From Nocardia bhagyanarayanae (GTDB lineage: Bacteria; Actinomycetota; Actinomycetes; Mycobacteriales; Mycobacteriaceae), in NCBI RefSeq assembly GCF_006716565.1, contig NZ_VFPG01000001.1, positions 310,001 through 374,000 of the forward strand: a stretch of 64,000 nucleotides of DNA, written 5' to 3'. A program made the translations under genes and the position numbers. This document shows positions 1-8,020 of the stretch, piece after piece. Positions within the stretch are counted from its first letter, which is position 1; each line of letters opens with the position of its first letter. A model generated the notes under the pieces. That model was not told the DNA's origin and ran no database searches. It saw nothing but the letters and a program-made list of their open reading frames with translations.

Positions 1-339
1 CCCGGCGAGCACCGCCGTCACCGCGCCGTGCAGGAAGATCGCGACCCCGCCGTTCTCCGCCGCGGAGAGGATGCCGAAATCGATCGGCACGCCTGGGCTG
101 ATCTGCTCGGCGTGCTTCATGAGCCAGCGCGTCGCCTGCCGCGCGACCAGCGCGCCGGGGCCGTCCGGCTGTTGTTCGACGGCCGCCCTGACCAGTTCCG
201 CGAGCGATTCGAGCGCGATGACGGCGGGCGAGTCCTCGGTCGGTTTGTCTCGCCCCCGATGCGCGACCACCAGCACCGCGCCCGCGACCCGGGCGACGGC
301 GTGGTTCCCCGCGACGACTTCGACCTGCCGATCCTTCAC
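1..339 (-). CDS. Hypothetical protein, N-terminal part only (possible FHA-type regulator N-terminus)
   Basis: Leftward reading frame of 113 codons from a GTG start at 339 to the window edge, so the C-terminus is missing. GGAGG lies 9 bases before the GTG. The visible part has an N-terminal beta-rich stretch (EVVAGNHAVARVAGAVLVV), a helical middle (SLAELVRAAV) and a motif GGVAIFLHGAVTAVL. The last motif resembles, from memory, the domain preceding the FHA domain in some actinobacterial proteins found near type VII systems, but the FHA part would lie outside the window. It is divergent from the lipoprotein array, with 142 bases between them. Function not assigned; reality of the gene is likely from codon pattern and ribosome site. 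Confidence 0.5.
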   Translation of the reverse strand, partial: MKDRQVEVVAGNHAVARVAGAVLVVAHRGRDKPTEDSPAVIALESLAELVRAAVEQQPDGPGALVARQATRWLMKHAEQISPGVPIDFGILSAAENGGVAIFLHGAVTAVLAG

Positions 340-481
340 CGGTATCGGCCTCCACCGGTGCTCTGGTCCAAGGTCCTCGCCATAGCACCCAGCGTATTGC
401 AATCGGTGTCTGATCGGTCGCTCTGCCCGGCGTTCGTCGGTTATCTTCAAGGGCACGTATGGGAGGAACGAGGGGCCTGTC

Positions 482-1687
482 ATGGTTCGGACTTCGCGCA
501 TCGCGATCTTGGCGGCTTGTGTGGCGGTAGCCGGTGCGTTGACCGGGTGCGGAAGTGTAGCGGGCACCGCGCTACCCGGTGAACTCGACGTCCGGAACCT
601 GGCGGTCGGCACCTATCCGGTGGACAAGCATGCGTACGACCAGGATTCGAACGGCGACGGCGCGCTGCTGGAGGGCATGCGCATGTCCGAGGCCGTGGTG
701 CCGACCGTGCGGATCGACCCGTCGCTCACCTTCGGCCGCGGCAGCACCGTGCTCACCGACACCGAGGCGGCCCTCGACTTCGTCGCCAACGTCTCCAAGC
801 CGGTGCTGGACAACCGCAAGATGGTGACCGGCTTCGCCGCAAGCGGTTCCGACAAGGCGGACCCGGCGGGCCAGAGCCGTCCCGCCGCCGACGCCACCGC
901 GATCACCAACGTCGTGTTCCGCTTCCCGGACGAGGCCACCGCCAAGCTCGCCGCCCGCGAACTCGAGGACGCCGACATCGGCGTCTCCGACCAGAACCGC
1001 AGGCTCGGCTCCACCAAGTACCCCGACGCCTATCTCCATTGGCGCCCAGGCGTTCCCAGCATCGGCGCCTTCCTCGCCCACCGCCAGTTCGTCATCTCGC
1101 TGTACGTGCAGCGCCCCCGCGCCGACAGCACCGACCTGGTGAACTGGGTGGACAAGACGTTCGCCGCCCAGGTGCCCGCGCTGGACAAGTTCCAACCGAC
1201 CCCGGTCGACAAGCTCGACACCCTGAAGGTGGACCCGGAGGGTCTGCTCGCCCGCGTCGCCGTCGCCGACCGCGCCGGGCACTTTCCCGATCCGGTCTCC
1301 TTCGCCATCTACGACGGCAACCACGGCATCCACTCCTCCGACGACCAAGCCGCCACCCAGCGCCTCGTCCAGGACACCGGCGTCGACAAGATCGCCATCG
1401 TGGACGCCAGCTCGGTGACCCGCGCCCGTGACAGCGACGCCGCCCAGAAGCTGCTCACCGGCCTGATCGACACCGCGGGCGACCAGTTCGACCCCCTCGG
1501 CGCGCCCAACGACGTCCCCGGCGCGAAATGCTTGCAGCTCAACAGCAAAGGCGACCCGGAACGGGAGTACAAGTACCGCTGCTACGTGCCGTACAAGCGC
1601 TACGTCGGCGTGGTGACCAGCGACAAGGAACCCGACGTCCGGCAGAAAGTGGCGGCGCAGTACGCGTTGCTGGCCAACAGCTTGTGA
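482..1687 (+). CDS. DUF7373-type lipoprotein 1
   Basis: Predicted secreted lipoprotein of 401 residues, first of six related genes in a row. The signal peptide has a basic start (VRTSR), a hydrophobic core and a lipobox LTGC with the lipidated cysteine at residue 23. Shared family features are a short post-cysteine segment (NLAVGTYPV here), a middle region ending in a motif like KFQPTPVDKL, and a C-terminal cysteine-containing block (GAKCLQLN and YRCYVPYKRYVGVV) followed by a conserved end with AQYALLANS. The protein would sit on the outer face of the membrane. The next gene overlaps by GTGA, so the two are translationally coupled. This copy lacks the paired signatures seen in copies 2-5. Molecular function unknown. 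Confidence 0.85.
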   Translation: MVRTSRIAILAACVAVAGALTGCGSVAGTALPGELDVRNLAVGTYPVDKHAYDQDSNGDGALLEGMRMSEAVVPTVRIDPSLTFGRGSTVLTDTEAALDFVANVSKPVLDNRKMVTGFAASGSDKADPAGQSRPAADATAITNVVFRFPDEATAKLAARELEDADIGVSDQNRRLGSTKYPDAYLHWRPGVPSIGAFLAHRQFVISLYVQRPRADSTDLVNWVDKTFAAQVPALDKFQPTPVDKLDTLKVDPEGLLARVAVADRAGHFPDPVSFAIYDGNHGIHSSDDQAATQRLVQDTGVDKIAIVDASSVTRARDSDAAQKLLTGLIDTAGDQFDPLGAPNDVPGAKCLQLNSKGDPEREYKYRCYVPYKRYVGVVTSDKEPDVRQKVAAQYALLANSL

Positions 1688-2922
1688 GAAGGGTGTCGCG
1701 ACCGCGTGCCCTGCCGATCGTCGCCACGGCGTGCGCTCTGCTCGCCGGTGTGGCCTCCGGCTGCGGCGCGCAGACCGTCGAAGGGCGCGGCGTGCCGGGC
1801 ATGACTACGGTCGACGTGGCAAGTCTCGCCGTCGGCCCGTTCCCGTCCGCTCCCGTCGACTACGAGCCGAGATTGGAGACGAAGAGCGACGTCTTCGCGA
1901 TCGAGTCGCGGCGGTTGTTCGGCTATCTGGTCGCGCCGTACGAAATCGACAGCGAGATGGCCGCGCTCGAAGCCACGCGCATCGTCGCCGCTCCTGGTTC
2001 GGCGTTCGGCGACTCCCTCGGCGTGCTGCCCGCCCAGTTCGAGCCGATCGCCGAACGCAACCGGCTGATCGCCAGCGTCGTCACCGTCCGCTCGAACCAG
2101 AAACTTCGGGCTGTGCGCAATATGTCGCTCGCGCTGCTGCGCTTTCCCTCCGACGACGCCGCCCGCTCCGCCGCAACGGAATTCGACCGCGCCATGGACG
2201 AACTCCTCCCGAATCGGCATGCCCTCGCGATTCCCGGTCACCCGGATGCCGTGGCCTCCACCGCTGACGACCAGAAGGGCTACCTCTTCGCCACGCGCGG
2301 GCCGATGGTGGTCATGGCCATGACCACGGTCCCCCAGCCCGACTCGAACGCCCTTGTGACACAGCTTCGAACGATGCTCGATCTACAGCTCGAACGATTG
2401 ACCCGGTTCGAGCCGACACCGGTCGATCAGATCCTCGACCTGCCCGCCAACCCGGACGGGATCATGCGACTCGCGCTGCCGCCGCTACCGGTGGGCGGCG
2501 GCGACACCGCCCGGCGCGTCCAGCCCGCTGGGATCTACGACGCCGCAGGGCAGTTGCATTTCGAGCCGCACGCCGCCGAGGTGCAGGCCGCGCTGGCGAG
2601 CGCGGGCGTTGATGTCGTCGCGCGCAACGACGCGACCGTCTACCGCACGCGCGATCTCGACTCGGCCTTCCGGCTCCAGCGCGCCCTCACCGAGCCACGC
2701 GAAGACGAGCAGTTGTTCGACAGTCCGCCCGGCATCGCCGACGCCCAGTGCGTGCAGCGCGACACGGACGCCTTCGATCAGTACTACGAATACACCTGCG
2801 TCCTCGTCCACGGCCGCTACGTCGCTGTCGTCGGCGCCGACGGACTGCCCGGCGGCGTGCTCGATCCGAGCCTGTATCAGCGTGCGGCCGCGCAGTATTC
2901 GATACTGGCCCGGGGTGCCTGA
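1684..2922 (+). CDS. DUF7373-type lipoprotein 2 (type A of the duplicated pair)
   Basis: Lipoprotein of 412 residues; start set at the GTG of the GTGA overlap with the previous gene, which gives a proper signal peptide (lipobox VASGC, cysteine 27). A GTG nine bases later is an alternative. After the cysteine come GRGVPGMTTVDVASL and VDYEPRLETKSDVFAIESRR, which closely match lipoprotein 4 (GNPGPGMTPVNVADL, TEYEPDISGVNDIRTIEARR). The C-terminus holds the family's two-cysteine block (DAQCVQRD, YEYTCVLVHGRYVAVV) and the AAQYSILARG end. Gene 3 follows after 2 bases. Extracytoplasmic location is inferred from the lipobox; function unknown. Confidence 0.85.
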   Translation: MRRVSRPRALPIVATACALLAGVASGCGAQTVEGRGVPGMTTVDVASLAVGPFPSAPVDYEPRLETKSDVFAIESRRLFGYLVAPYEIDSEMAALEATRIVAAPGSAFGDSLGVLPAQFEPIAERNRLIASVVTVRSNQKLRAVRNMSLALLRFPSDDAARSAATEFDRAMDELLPNRHALAIPGHPDAVASTADDQKGYLFATRGPMVVMAMTTVPQPDSNALVTQLRTMLDLQLERLTRFEPTPVDQILDLPANPDGIMRLALPPLPVGGGDTARRVQPAGIYDAAGQLHFEPHAAEVQAALASAGVDVVARNDATVYRTRDLDSAFRLQRALTEPREDEQLFDSPPGIADAQCVQRDTDAFDQYYEYTCVLVHGRYVAVVGADGLPGGVLDPSLYQRAAAQYSILARGA

Positions 2923-2924
2923 TC

Positions 2925-4112
2925 GTGGCACGCTCCCGCATCGCACTCGCCTGTCTCACCGTCCTGCTCGCGCTCTCCGCGGGGTGCGGGTCCGAGCCCG
3001 CCGCGGCAGTCGACACGGCCGCCTTGAATCCGGGCAACTACCCGACGACCCCCCGAGACCTGTCCGCGCTGCGCACCGCCGACGACGGAGCCGTCCGCGA
3101 ATCCATCCGACTCGGCGGCATCGTCCCGCTGCCCATGGACCTCGACAGTCGACTCGTCCACGGCCGCACCAACTTCGCCGGTCATCACTACACCGCCCGC
3201 AATCCACCGTTCCGAGGCAGCGGGATCAGCAATCTGGAGAACTTCGGCGAGCAGGCGCCCGGACTGATCGCCGGGTGGCACACCGGCGGTTCCCGCCGCG
3301 CGAACCGCAACTTCGGACTCGATGTCGGCATCGCGCTGCTGCGCTTCACCACGCCCGAGCAGGCCACGCACGCCATGCACGTGCTGGCGGACAAGGGGAT
3401 CGAGAAGTACCCGCCCAAGCAGACCCTCGAAATCCCCGGGTACCCCACCGGCCGCACCTACCTCAGCGCCCACGACTCGGTGCAGTCGTGGACCGCTCGG
3501 GGCGACTACCTGCTGTGGACCTTCGTCTCCGACGGTCTCGCCACGCCGCCCGACCCCGCGCCGCTGCTGGCGGTCGCCAAAAAACTCTTCGACCGCCAGT
3601 TCGAGCTGCTGGACGGCTTCACCCCGACCCCGATCGAAAAGCTCGCCGACACACCCGTCGACGACCTGCTCGCCCGCACCCTCGCGGCCGAACGCCCCGG
3701 CACCTTGGAGGACGTGACCGGCGTGTACACCGTGCCCGCCGCCCTGCATCTCGAGAGCCGCCCCGACCTCACCCGCCGCGCCTTCGAGGACGCGGGCGTC
3801 GACCTGATCGCCTACTCGGGCACACGCGTCTACCGCGCGAGCGACCCCGCTGCGGCGGCCCGGCTCACCGCGGCCCTAGCCGCGCAAGTCCCGCCCGGCT
3901 ACGACCCCATCGACAGCCCACCCGGCCTACCCGACGCCCGCTGCTTCCGCGAAGACCCCGGCCCGCCGCAAAGCGCCCGCATCATCCTGGAACACCGCTG
4001 CTACTTCTCCCACGACCGCTACGTCGCCGAAGTCACCGCGAATCAACCGCAAGACCTCGCGCAGCGGGCGAGCGCCCAATACCTTCTGCTTGCCCACGGT
4101 TCGGCGGGTTGA
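2925..4112 (+). CDS. DUF7373-type lipoprotein 3 (type B of the duplicated pair)
   Basis: Lipoprotein of 395 residues. GTG start 2 bases after the previous stop places an LSAGC lipobox with cysteine at 21. The mature N-terminus AALNPGNYPTTPRDLSALR and the motif ESIRLGGIVPLPMDLD are nearly the same as in lipoprotein 5 (QLDSGNYPTTPRDTEALR, EAARIGAAVPLAADID), defining a type B subfamily. The family C-terminus is present: GVDLIAYSGTRVYRA, GLPDARCFRED, HRCYFSHDRYVAEV. The 107-base gap after this gene is the largest inside the array and may hold a second promoter. Function unknown. Confidence 0.85.
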   Translation: MARSRIALACLTVLLALSAGCGSEPAAAVDTAALNPGNYPTTPRDLSALRTADDGAVRESIRLGGIVPLPMDLDSRLVHGRTNFAGHHYTARNPPFRGSGISNLENFGEQAPGLIAGWHTGGSRRANRNFGLDVGIALLRFTTPEQATHAMHVLADKGIEKYPPKQTLEIPGYPTGRTYLSAHDSVQSWTARGDYLLWTFVSDGLATPPDPAPLLAVAKKLFDRQFELLDGFTPTPIEKLADTPVDDLLARTLAAERPGTLEDVTGVYTVPAALHLESRPDLTRRAFEDAGVDLIAYSGTRVYRASDPAAAARLTAALAAQVPPGYDPIDSPPGLPDARCFREDPGPPQSARIILEHRCYFSHDRYVAEVTANQPQDLAQRASAQYLLLAHGSAG

Positions 4113-4219
4113 CGTAGGATCCGGCGGGAAGTAAGTGATCGACGGGGGCGGGATATGCAGCGTGTTGGTGATGGGCCGAGTCGTGCGAGCCGCGCGGGCA
4201 TCCGCCGTGAGGGGGAAGC

Positions 4220-5425
4220 ATGAGATTTCGAGGTGGTCTGGTCGCCATGCTGACGGCAGCGGCGCTCGTGTGCGTCGGCTGTTCGTCCACCGTCGCGGGC
4301 AATCCAGGGCCGGGCATGACGCCGGTGAACGTCGCCGATCTGAAGACCGGGCCGTACAAACCCGAGCCCACCGAGTACGAGCCGGATATCTCCGGTGTCA
4401 ACGACATCCGGACCATCGAGGCTCGCCGGATGCTCAATTACGTCGTGCACTCCTATGAGATCGACCCCGATATCGACGTGCTCGGCGACATCGAGTTCTT
4501 CTGGAACGCGGATTGGTTCGTCCAGTCGAACACCTTCCCGGAGAAGTACAAACCCGCAGCGCTGGACAACAATCTGGTCGCGGGGGCCTATGTTTCCCGC
4601 ATCAACGGCGATCTGCGAAGCCGGAAGAAACTGATCATCTCGGCCCTGCGGTTCCCGACCGAGGCGGCGAGCAAGAAGGCGGCCGTCGAGTTCGATCAGA
4701 TCACGAACTCGGATCCGGGACGGCATCCGGTGCCGATCGACGGTCACCCAGGTGCGCTCACCTCGTCCGCCGACGACATCACCGGGATTTCGTTCGTCGC
4801 CCACGGTCCGTACGTCATCGTCGTCAACGCGGGCGTACCGCAGCCGAATCAGAGCGCACTGGCGGATGTCATCCGCCGCACCATCACCCTGCAAGTCGCG
4901 CGTCTTGACCAACTGAAGTCCATCCCCTTGGACGACATTCTCGATATCCCCGCCGATCCGGAGAACATCATGCGCCGGGCACTCCCGGAAGCGCCGGACT
5001 ACAGCGACCCCTTCACCGGCGATCTCGACTTCGGCGCCTTCGAGCCCTCGGGAGAACTGCATTTCGAACGGAATCCCGCGAAAGTGCGGAAGGCGTTCGA
5101 CGAGAGCGGTGTCGACTTGGTCGGACGCCGCGGCGGCGTCGTCTACCGAACTCGCGACCTGCAGGCCGCCTTCCGGCTGCAAACGGTGCTGCTCGAAGCG
5201 GGCAGGGACGACGAGGAACTCCCGCCACCGCCGGGCCTTCCAGACGCACGGTGCCTTCGCCTCGACAGTTCGGACGCCGTCCGGCTGTTCGACGCGCTGT
5301 GCGGGGTGGTGTACGGACGATATGTCGCCGTGGTCGTCACCCGGATTCCGATCACGTCGAGATCCGCGACGCCGCTGTACCAGCGGGCCGCCGCTCAGTA
5401 CGCGATCCTTGCGAAGAGTGAGTGA
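4220..5425 (+). CDS. DUF7373-type lipoprotein 4 (type A of the duplicated pair)
   Basis: Lipoprotein of 401 residues with ATG start after GAGGGGGAAGC; lipobox VCVGC, cysteine 21. It is the second type A copy: GMTPVNVADLKTGPYKPEP, the ANNOTATED YEP motif, and HSYEIDPDIDVLG match lipoprotein 2 over the whole N-terminal half. The C-terminal half keeps the family blocks LHFERNPAKVRKAFDESGVD, GLPDARCLRLD and a second cysteine region FDALCGVVYGRYVAVVV, and ends AAAQYAILAKSE. The next gene begins 7 bases after the stop. With lipoprotein 5 it forms the second copy of an A-B unit. Function unknown. Confidence 0.85.
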   Translation: MRFRGGLVAMLTAAALVCVGCSSTVAGNPGPGMTPVNVADLKTGPYKPEPTEYEPDISGVNDIRTIEARRMLNYVVHSYEIDPDIDVLGDIEFFWNADWFVQSNTFPEKYKPAALDNNLVAGAYVSRINGDLRSRKKLIISALRFPTEAASKKAAVEFDQITNSDPGRHPVPIDGHPGALTSSADDITGISFVAHGPYVIVVNAGVPQPNQSALADVIRRTITLQVARLDQLKSIPLDDILDIPADPENIMRRALPEAPDYSDPFTGDLDFGAFEPSGELHFERNPAKVRKAFDESGVDLVGRRGGVVYRTRDLQAAFRLQTVLLEAGRDDEELPPPPGLPDARCLRLDSSDAVRLFDALCGVVYGRYVAVVVTRIPITSRSATPLYQRAAAQYAILAKSE

Positions 5426-5432
5426 GTGCGCC

Positions 5433-6632
5433 ATGAGAATTCGCCGAGTACTGTGCGTCCTCGTCGCCGCGCTCGTCGCCTCTGTCAGCTGCGGCACCGA
5501 CGACGAATCGGCCGGCACGCCCAAATACGACGTCGCGCAGCTCGATTCGGGCAATTATCCGACAACTCCTCGTGACACCGAAGCGCTGCGGAACGACAAG
5601 CGCGGAAAACTGCTCGAGGCGGCGCGTATCGGCGCCGCGGTGCCGCTGGCAGCGGATATCGACGGCAAATTCGCATTCAAGACGACGATCTACGTCGACC
5701 GGCGCCTCACGCCCGATTTCCGGGTCCCAGATATCCAGGGCGCGAACAAGCCCGCCGAGTTCAACAGCTTGGCACCGGGATTCGTCGCGGGTTGGTACAC
5801 GCGCGGACAGCGTCGCGAAGGTATCGGTCTCGGCCGTGCACTCGATATGCATACGCTGCGGTTCGAGAGCGCCGACCGAGCGCGAGCGGCCGCCGGCCGT
5901 ATCGCGGACAAGCTGGACGAGAACGCGCCCGGTGAACCAGTTTCCATCCCGGGGCTTGCGAACACCCGTGCAAAGTGGTCACGAGACAAGCGACGCCTGG
6001 AAACCGTGCTGGCCCAGGACACTCTGCTGCTGATCGTGCGAATCGAGGATCCGGTCAGCGAGCCCGCGGACCCGGCGCCGCTCGCCGAGCTGGCGCAGCG
6101 CGCGTTCACCAAAATGCTCGACGGGTTGAAGAACTACACCCCGACGCCGCTGGATCAGCTCGACTCTCTTCCCATCGACGTCGACGGGATGCTGCGGCGC
6201 ACGCTGCCGCTGGAAGACAAGAGCCAGTTCACCGCGGACACCGATCCCTCGATGGTGCTCACCAGGCAGGCATGGCTGCACGCCTCGTTCTATCCCAATC
6301 TCGCCAAGGCGGCCTACGCCGACGCGGGGGTAGATCTGATCGGGGTCTCCGGAAGCAGCCTTTATCGCACCCGCGATTTCGCGAGTAGCGAACGATTGAT
6401 AGCCGCTCTCATCGGCCAGGAAGGCGACAAGTACAAGGCGATGGACGGCCCGCCCAACATGCCGGGTGTCCAATGTTTCGACCGCCGGAATCCGAAGGAC
6501 TCCGAGAGCCGGTACCCGCCCCAGTGCTATTTCGCCTATGACCGCTATGTCGCCGAAGTGAGCGGGGACAATCCACAGCACGTTTACCAGCGCGTCGCCG
6601 CGCAGTACAAGATTTTGGCCAACGAGGGGTAG
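5433..6632 (+). CDS. DUF7373-type lipoprotein 5 (type B of the duplicated pair)
   Basis: Lipoprotein of 399 residues, ATG start 7 bases after the preceding stop; signal peptide RIRRVLCVLVAALV with a lipobox ASVSC and cysteine at 20. Type B signatures DSGNYPTTPRDTEALR, GFVAGWYTRGQRR (compare GLIAGWHTGGSRR in lipoprotein 3) and PTPLDQLDSLPIDVDGML are clear. The C-terminus carries MPGVQCFDRRN, PQCYFAYDRYVAEVSG and the AAQYKILANEG end. The gene is 6 bases from the next one. Outer-face lipid anchoring is inferred; no catalytic motif is visible. Confidence 0.85.
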   Translation: MRIRRVLCVLVAALVASVSCGTDDESAGTPKYDVAQLDSGNYPTTPRDTEALRNDKRGKLLEAARIGAAVPLAADIDGKFAFKTTIYVDRRLTPDFRVPDIQGANKPAEFNSLAPGFVAGWYTRGQRREGIGLGRALDMHTLRFESADRARAAAGRIADKLDENAPGEPVSIPGLANTRAKWSRDKRRLETVLAQDTLLLIVRIEDPVSEPADPAPLAELAQRAFTKMLDGLKNYTPTPLDQLDSLPIDVDGMLRRTLPLEDKSQFTADTDPSMVLTRQAWLHASFYPNLAKAAYADAGVDLIGVSGSSLYRTRDFASSERLIAALIGQEGDKYKAMDGPPNMPGVQCFDRRNPKDSESRYPPQCYFAYDRYVAEVSGDNPQHVYQRVAAQYKILANEG

Positions 6633-6638
6633 GTCGGG

Positions 6639-7853
6639 ATGCGCGCACCAACGATTCGTCGAGCCGCGGTAGCCATGCTGACCTGCGGAGCCCTTGCCGT
6701 CGGCATCGGCGCCTGTGGTTCCCAGGTGTCCGGCACGCCTACTCGCGTACAGGCCGATCTGTCGAAACTCGACGTCGGCAACTACCAGACCGAGCCCAAA
6801 ACCATCGGCAACGCCAAGAACGAGCGACAGGCACGAGCCCGGGAGGCGCAGCGACTGGCCGATTACGTCGCGCTCCCTTTCGAGGCCGATCCGGCCTATG
6901 TCACCGACGCCTGGTTCATTCGGCCGCACATCGTGCTCAACCGGAAAGCGCTGGGGACGCTCGTCATCAACGACACGTTCGACGACGTCGCCAAGGATCT
7001 CGTCGCGGGCTGGGTCAATTCCTGGTCCACGGGCGGGGCGCCCGAGGCACCGCGCCGCACCATGAACATCGCGGTGCTCATGTTCCCGGACGCGAACACG
7101 GCCAAGGCGGTGGGCCCGGCGCTCGAACACGACGACTTCACATACAACCCGGACAACGAGCCCGTCCAGATCACGAAACATCCGGGCACCACGGCACACT
7201 GGCGTCCCACTGTGTCCTCGATCGGTTCCTGGACCGTGCACGACCGGTACGTCGTCTTCATCAAGGTCGAGGACAACACGCAGGCGCCCGATCTTCCCTC
7301 GCTCGTCGGCCATGTCGAGCGAATGCTGGATGTCCAGATCCCACTGCTGTCGCAGTTCGAGCCGACACCCGCCGCCGAACTGTCGCGAATTCCGCTGGAC
7401 CCGGAAGGGCTACTCGGCCGGACACTGCCGAGCGATCCCGAGAAGCCGCAACGCGCCGAACCCGACGGTGTCTACACCGGGCGGGGCACGCTCACGCTCG
7501 TCGATGGCGGCACGGGCTTCCTCGATCGGCTGAGAACCGCCGAGGTGGATCTCGCGTCCTTCGGCGACAGTGTGGTGTTCCGCAGCCGCACCCGCAAGGG
7601 CGCCGATGCGCTGTGGGCGGACTGGCAGCCCTCGAAGCGTCTGGAAGCGGGCGAGACGCTGGTCGCATCGCCCACCGGAGTGGGTGATCGAGTCGAGTGC
7701 TACTCGGATATTCCCGAAGGGGGGTCGAGCCTGACCGGCACCAACATCTGTGTGCTCCAAGTCGACCGGTACACGGTGCAGGCCCACGGCAAACAACTGC
7801 AAGACCTGCATCAGAAGATCTCCGCGCAATACGCCCTGCTGACTCACAACTGA
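6639..7853 (+). CDS. DUF7373-type lipoprotein 6
   Basis: Lipoprotein of 404 residues, last of the array. ATG start; lipobox GIGAC with cysteine 26. Mature N-terminus SKLDVGNYQTEPKTIGNAK and AREAQRLADYVALPFEADP recall both subfamilies, and LVAGWVNSWSTGG is like the GWYT block of type B, so it looks like an earlier branch together with copy 1. The ending VECYSDIP...NICVLQVDRYTVQAHG and SAQYALLTHN keeps the cysteine pair and the family terminus. A 167-base gap separates it from the kinase gene. Function unknown. Confidence 0.85.
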   Translation: MRAPTIRRAAVAMLTCGALAVGIGACGSQVSGTPTRVQADLSKLDVGNYQTEPKTIGNAKNERQARAREAQRLADYVALPFEADPAYVTDAWFIRPHIVLNRKALGTLVINDTFDDVAKDLVAGWVNSWSTGGAPEAPRRTMNIAVLMFPDANTAKAVGPALEHDDFTYNPDNEPVQITKHPGTTAHWRPTVSSIGSWTVHDRYVVFIKVEDNTQAPDLPSLVGHVERMLDVQIPLLSQFEPTPAAELSRIPLDPEGLLGRTLPSDPEKPQRAEPDGVYTGRGTLTLVDGGTGFLDRLRTAEVDLASFGDSVVFRSRTRKGADALWADWQPSKRLEAGETLVASPTGVGDRVECYSDIPEGGSSLTGTNICVLQVDRYTVQAHGKQLQDLHQKISAQYALLTHN

Positions 7854-8020
7854 ACGCGTGCCGCCTGAAACCGGCGTCATCGGCCGGACCGGTCTGCGGC
7901 CGTACATCGTCGCTACAGCGCCATCAGGGTCGTGACGGGGTCGAAGACCAGCACCATGCTTGCTAGATTTCTGCGGAAGGCTCGTGTATCCGGGCGTTCG
8001 GCATTCTGGAGGAGGAACGA

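Noticed and set aside
28..582. Rightward frames at the left edge
   Set aside because: They lie opposite the partial leftward gene, which has a GGAGG site and sensible composition, and run into the first lipoprotein gene.
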